Of a stretch of 64,000 nt of DNA, positions 62,163 to 64,000 are shown piece after piece (positions within the stretch are counted from its first letter, which is position 1; every line of letters starts with the position of its first letter). Where the stretch lies: the NCBI GenBank assembly GCA_965204155.1, contig OZ241971.1, positions 2,294,001-2,358,000 of the forward strand, read 5' to 3'. The DNA is from UBA6522 sp965204155 (GTDB lineage: Bacteria > Pseudomonadota > Gammaproteobacteria > Steroidobacterales > Rariloculaceae). The translations under genes were made by a program, and so were the position numbers. The notes beneath the pieces are model-generated. The model worked only from the letters and a program-made list of their open reading frames with translations. It did no database searches and had not been told where the DNA came from.

Positions 62163-64000
62163 ATGATTCTGAAACGTATGCTGGCGGTAGCCTTGGGCGC
62201 GCTGGGGTTGGGTGCCTTGGCCTCCGGGCCTGCGTTCGGCCAGGCGCCCGGATCGAGCAACATTCCGGCGCCCAACGTCTTTGACGACCAGATCACGTGC
62301 ACGCAGCTCCTGCCGAGCGTGATGGGGAATAATTTGCCGAGCACGGTGCCGATGGGCGGCATGACGAGCCCGCTGGACGACATCATCGGCATGGGCACCA
62401 ACTTGCTTGAAGCCGGCGACACCGTCTTTGACGCTGTCACCGATGCCCCCGCGAAACTCGCTGGCCTCGGCTACGTGATTCCGGCCGACAACATGAACTG
62501 CGGCGCCGGCACGACGGGGCCGATGCTCGGTACCATGAACATCGACGCCGACACGAACGGCAGCTTCCTGGATGCCGGCGACACGATAGCCTGGGGTAGC
62601 ATCCCGGAGGACGTGGCCGACGGTTACTCGGAATTGCTCACCAAGTTCGTGGCCGTCTACGGCAACCCCGGCGGCACGACCGGCGGCACGCTGAGGGCGC
62701 TGGAGGCCGCGCAGAAACTGGTGGACGGGACCGACACCAGCCTGGAGGCGCTGCTCGAGGCGCGGGTGAGGGCGCGCGACGCCGCCCAGGAGGCGCACAA
62801 CAAGGCCCTGGCCTCGTTCAACGCCGCCTCCAGGGGCCCGATCTACCAGGCCGGCGTGACGGAGTGGAAGGCGAAGGCCGCGGTAACGAAGGGCATCGAC
62901 GACTACAACAAGCAGGTCACCAAGACCAACGAAGTGAAGACGGCCCTGGACGCCATGCAGTATTCGAATTGGGAAGTCGGAGACGAGGCCGCCAATTTCG
63001 CGGTGACGCAGGGGACTTCCAAGTACGTGCCGCTCACGAACACCTCACTCGTCGGCACGGTGGTCACGATCGACGCCATGGGCATGGGGACCCTTGGTGC
63101 TCTCACCGCACTCGAGACTTACACCGGCGGGACCTCGGCCGCCCCCGTGGCCGGGACGGCGGCGATGGCCGCGACGGGAGTCGGGACCGCGGACGCGATG
63201 GCTGCAACGTCCTCCGACAGCTCCACCAGCAACTTCACCACGCTGGGCGAACTGATCGTGCCGATGACTGCGTCGGATCTCGACGACGATGGCGCGAGCT
63301 TCCTGGAAGCACTGGTACCCACGGTCACTGCTACTAACGCCGCCGGCACCAACGACATTGCCACCATCCGAACGACAGTCGAGAACGTCAGGATTGCCGC
63401 GGCGACGCTGAAGAAGGCCAGGGACGAGAACACGAACCCTCGGTTCCAGGACCTCTACGACGAAGCCTATCGGCGGGCCAATCTGGAGCAGGAGTACTAC
63501 GACGCCCTGTGGTCCCGGGTGCTGGCCGACAACACGGATACGCGTAACGCCCAGCAGAGGCTCCAGTACGTCGACACCAACACCAATGGCATTAACGAGG
63601 CCAGCGAGCAGACGACAGCCAACTTGAATAATGATAGTAATTCTGCCGCTGTTGCCGCCAACTACTATGTAGCGAACCCGGTCACGATCGCGTCGCGCAA
63701 CGCTGCCTACAGCACGGAGTCGGCCAATCGGATGAACGAGGAGTTATCCCTGAGGGGGCTGGTCGCGGCCCGGGAGGCGGCGACCAAGGGCGTTGTGGGG
63801 CAGTTCACCGACGCGCAGTCGTTCTACCAGCAGTTGGTCGACCGGCGCACGGCACTGAAGGCTGCCGCCGACAAGGCGGTAGCGGACGCCACGAACCCGT
63901 CCGCCGCGCAGACGAAGGCGGCGGCCGATGCCGCGAAGGCGTTGATGGCGGCGCAGGACGAAAAGACCAAGATCGACGCCCTGTTCCCCGCGGGGGATGA
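62163..64000 (+). CDS. Trimeric autotransporter (YadA-like), paralogue D (3' end beyond window)
   Basis: Open from ATG 62163 (AGGGG upstream; an ATG six codons earlier is also possible) to the window edge, at least 612 codons with no stop. Signal peptide and first residues (ASGPAFGQAPGSSNIPAP, DDQITCTQLLPS) match A, and the whole visible passenger is collinear with A (GGTLRALEAAQKLVDGTDTS, NTDTRNAQQRLQYVDTN) with many substitutions and a few small insertions. The leader, however, is of the B/C type. The stalk and anchor would lie outside. Confidence 0.83.
   Translation, partial: MILKRMLAVALGALGLGALASGPAFGQAPGSSNIPAPNVFDDQITCTQLLPSVMGNNLPSTVPMGGMTSPLDDIIGMGTNLLEAGDTVFDAVTDAPAKLAGLGYVIPADNMNCGAGTTGPMLGTMNIDADTNGSFLDAGDTIAWGSIPEDVADGYSELLTKFVAVYGNPGGTTGGTLRALEAAQKLVDGTDTSLEALLEARVRARDAAQEAHNKALASFNAASRGPIYQAGVTEWKAKAAVTKGIDDYNKQVTKTNEVKTALDAMQYSNWEVGDEAANFAVTQGTSKYVPLTNTSLVGTVVTIDAMGMGTLGALTALETYTGGTSAAPVAGTAAMAATGVGTADAMAATSSDSSTSNFTTLGELIVPMTASDLDDDGASFLEALVPTVTATNAAGTNDIATIRTTVENVRIAAATLKKARDENTNPRFQDLYDEAYRRANLEQEYYDALWSRVLADNTDTRNAQQRLQYVDTNTNGINEASEQTTANLNNDSNSAAVAANYYVANPVTIASRNAAYSTESANRMNEELSLRGLVAAREAATKGVVGQFTDAQSFYQQLVDRRTALKAAADKAVADATNPSAAQTKAAADAAKALMAAQDEKTKIDALFPAGD

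Overview
The window is high-GC bacterial DNA with dense, mostly tightly packed genes. The gene set (FixL/FixJ, cytochrome-c-type NO reductase, FecI/FecR/TonB-receptor module, YadA-type autotransporters, an M23 peptidase beside a bactofilin) indicates a Gram-negative proteobacterium, probably an uncultured gammaproteobacterium. The many autotransporters, ankyrin and Sel1 repeats and toxin-antitoxin (TA) genes would fit a host- or particle-associated life; that is inference. No rRNA, tRNA, CRISPR array, transposase or phage gene was seen.

Layout. 1-2.6 kb: a secreted metzincin protease with calcium-binding and leucine-rich repeats, cut by the window edge, and an anchored partner. 2.9-8.2 kb: two sensory systems (a kinase fused to its own OmpR-type regulator; FixLJ with haem-PAS residues) interleaved with two copies of a ~530-bp element encoding a small membrane coiled-coil protein. 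8.4-11.2 kb: a small membrane protein, norC, norB and a soluble cytochrome c, divergent from fixLJ. 11.2-17.4 kb: a methyltransferase, a lipoprotein, then ECF sigma, FecR-like anti-sigma and TonB-dependent receptor. 17.4-24.4 kb: an ankyrin-repeat metzincin lipoprotein and a subtilisin-like lipoprotein. 24.6-40.3 kb: DUF2799 lipoprotein, DUF222-HNH protein, more coiled-coil membrane proteins (including a third copy of the element), a D-Ala-D-Ala carboxypeptidase, M23 peptidase/bactofilin pair, a Sel1 protein, a secreted propeller-like protein and a transporter/spermidine-synthase fusion.

40.8-64 kb is the striking part: four paralogous trimeric autotransporters (A 40.85-43.82, B 50.1-53.0, C 55.8-58.5, D 62.2 to the edge) plus a detached anchor fragment (53.85-54.02). 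A, B and C share a 940-bp 3' block of the same length, with no insertion or deletion. B, C and D share a ~335-bp upstream leader. The spacers hold two copies of an AAA-ATPase/PD-(D/E)XK protein, a DUF4143 ATPase behind four 23-bp repeats, and many small TA genes, several visibly recombined: a DUF1778 C-terminal tail is joined to a DUF433 domain, to a DUF1640 start, and to its normal DUF1778 domain; ParD/ParE, zeta, GNAT, PIN and DUF5615 pieces are truncated. I read this as an adhesin array diversified and homogenised by recombination in a TA-rich region.

How the parts may work together: FixLJ probably senses oxygen beside the NO-detoxifying nor genes. Secreted proteases plus a sigma-regulated TonB receptor suggest extracellular protein breakdown and uptake. 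M23 peptidase, bactofilin and carboxypeptidase shape the cell wall. The autotransporters would form the variable surface.
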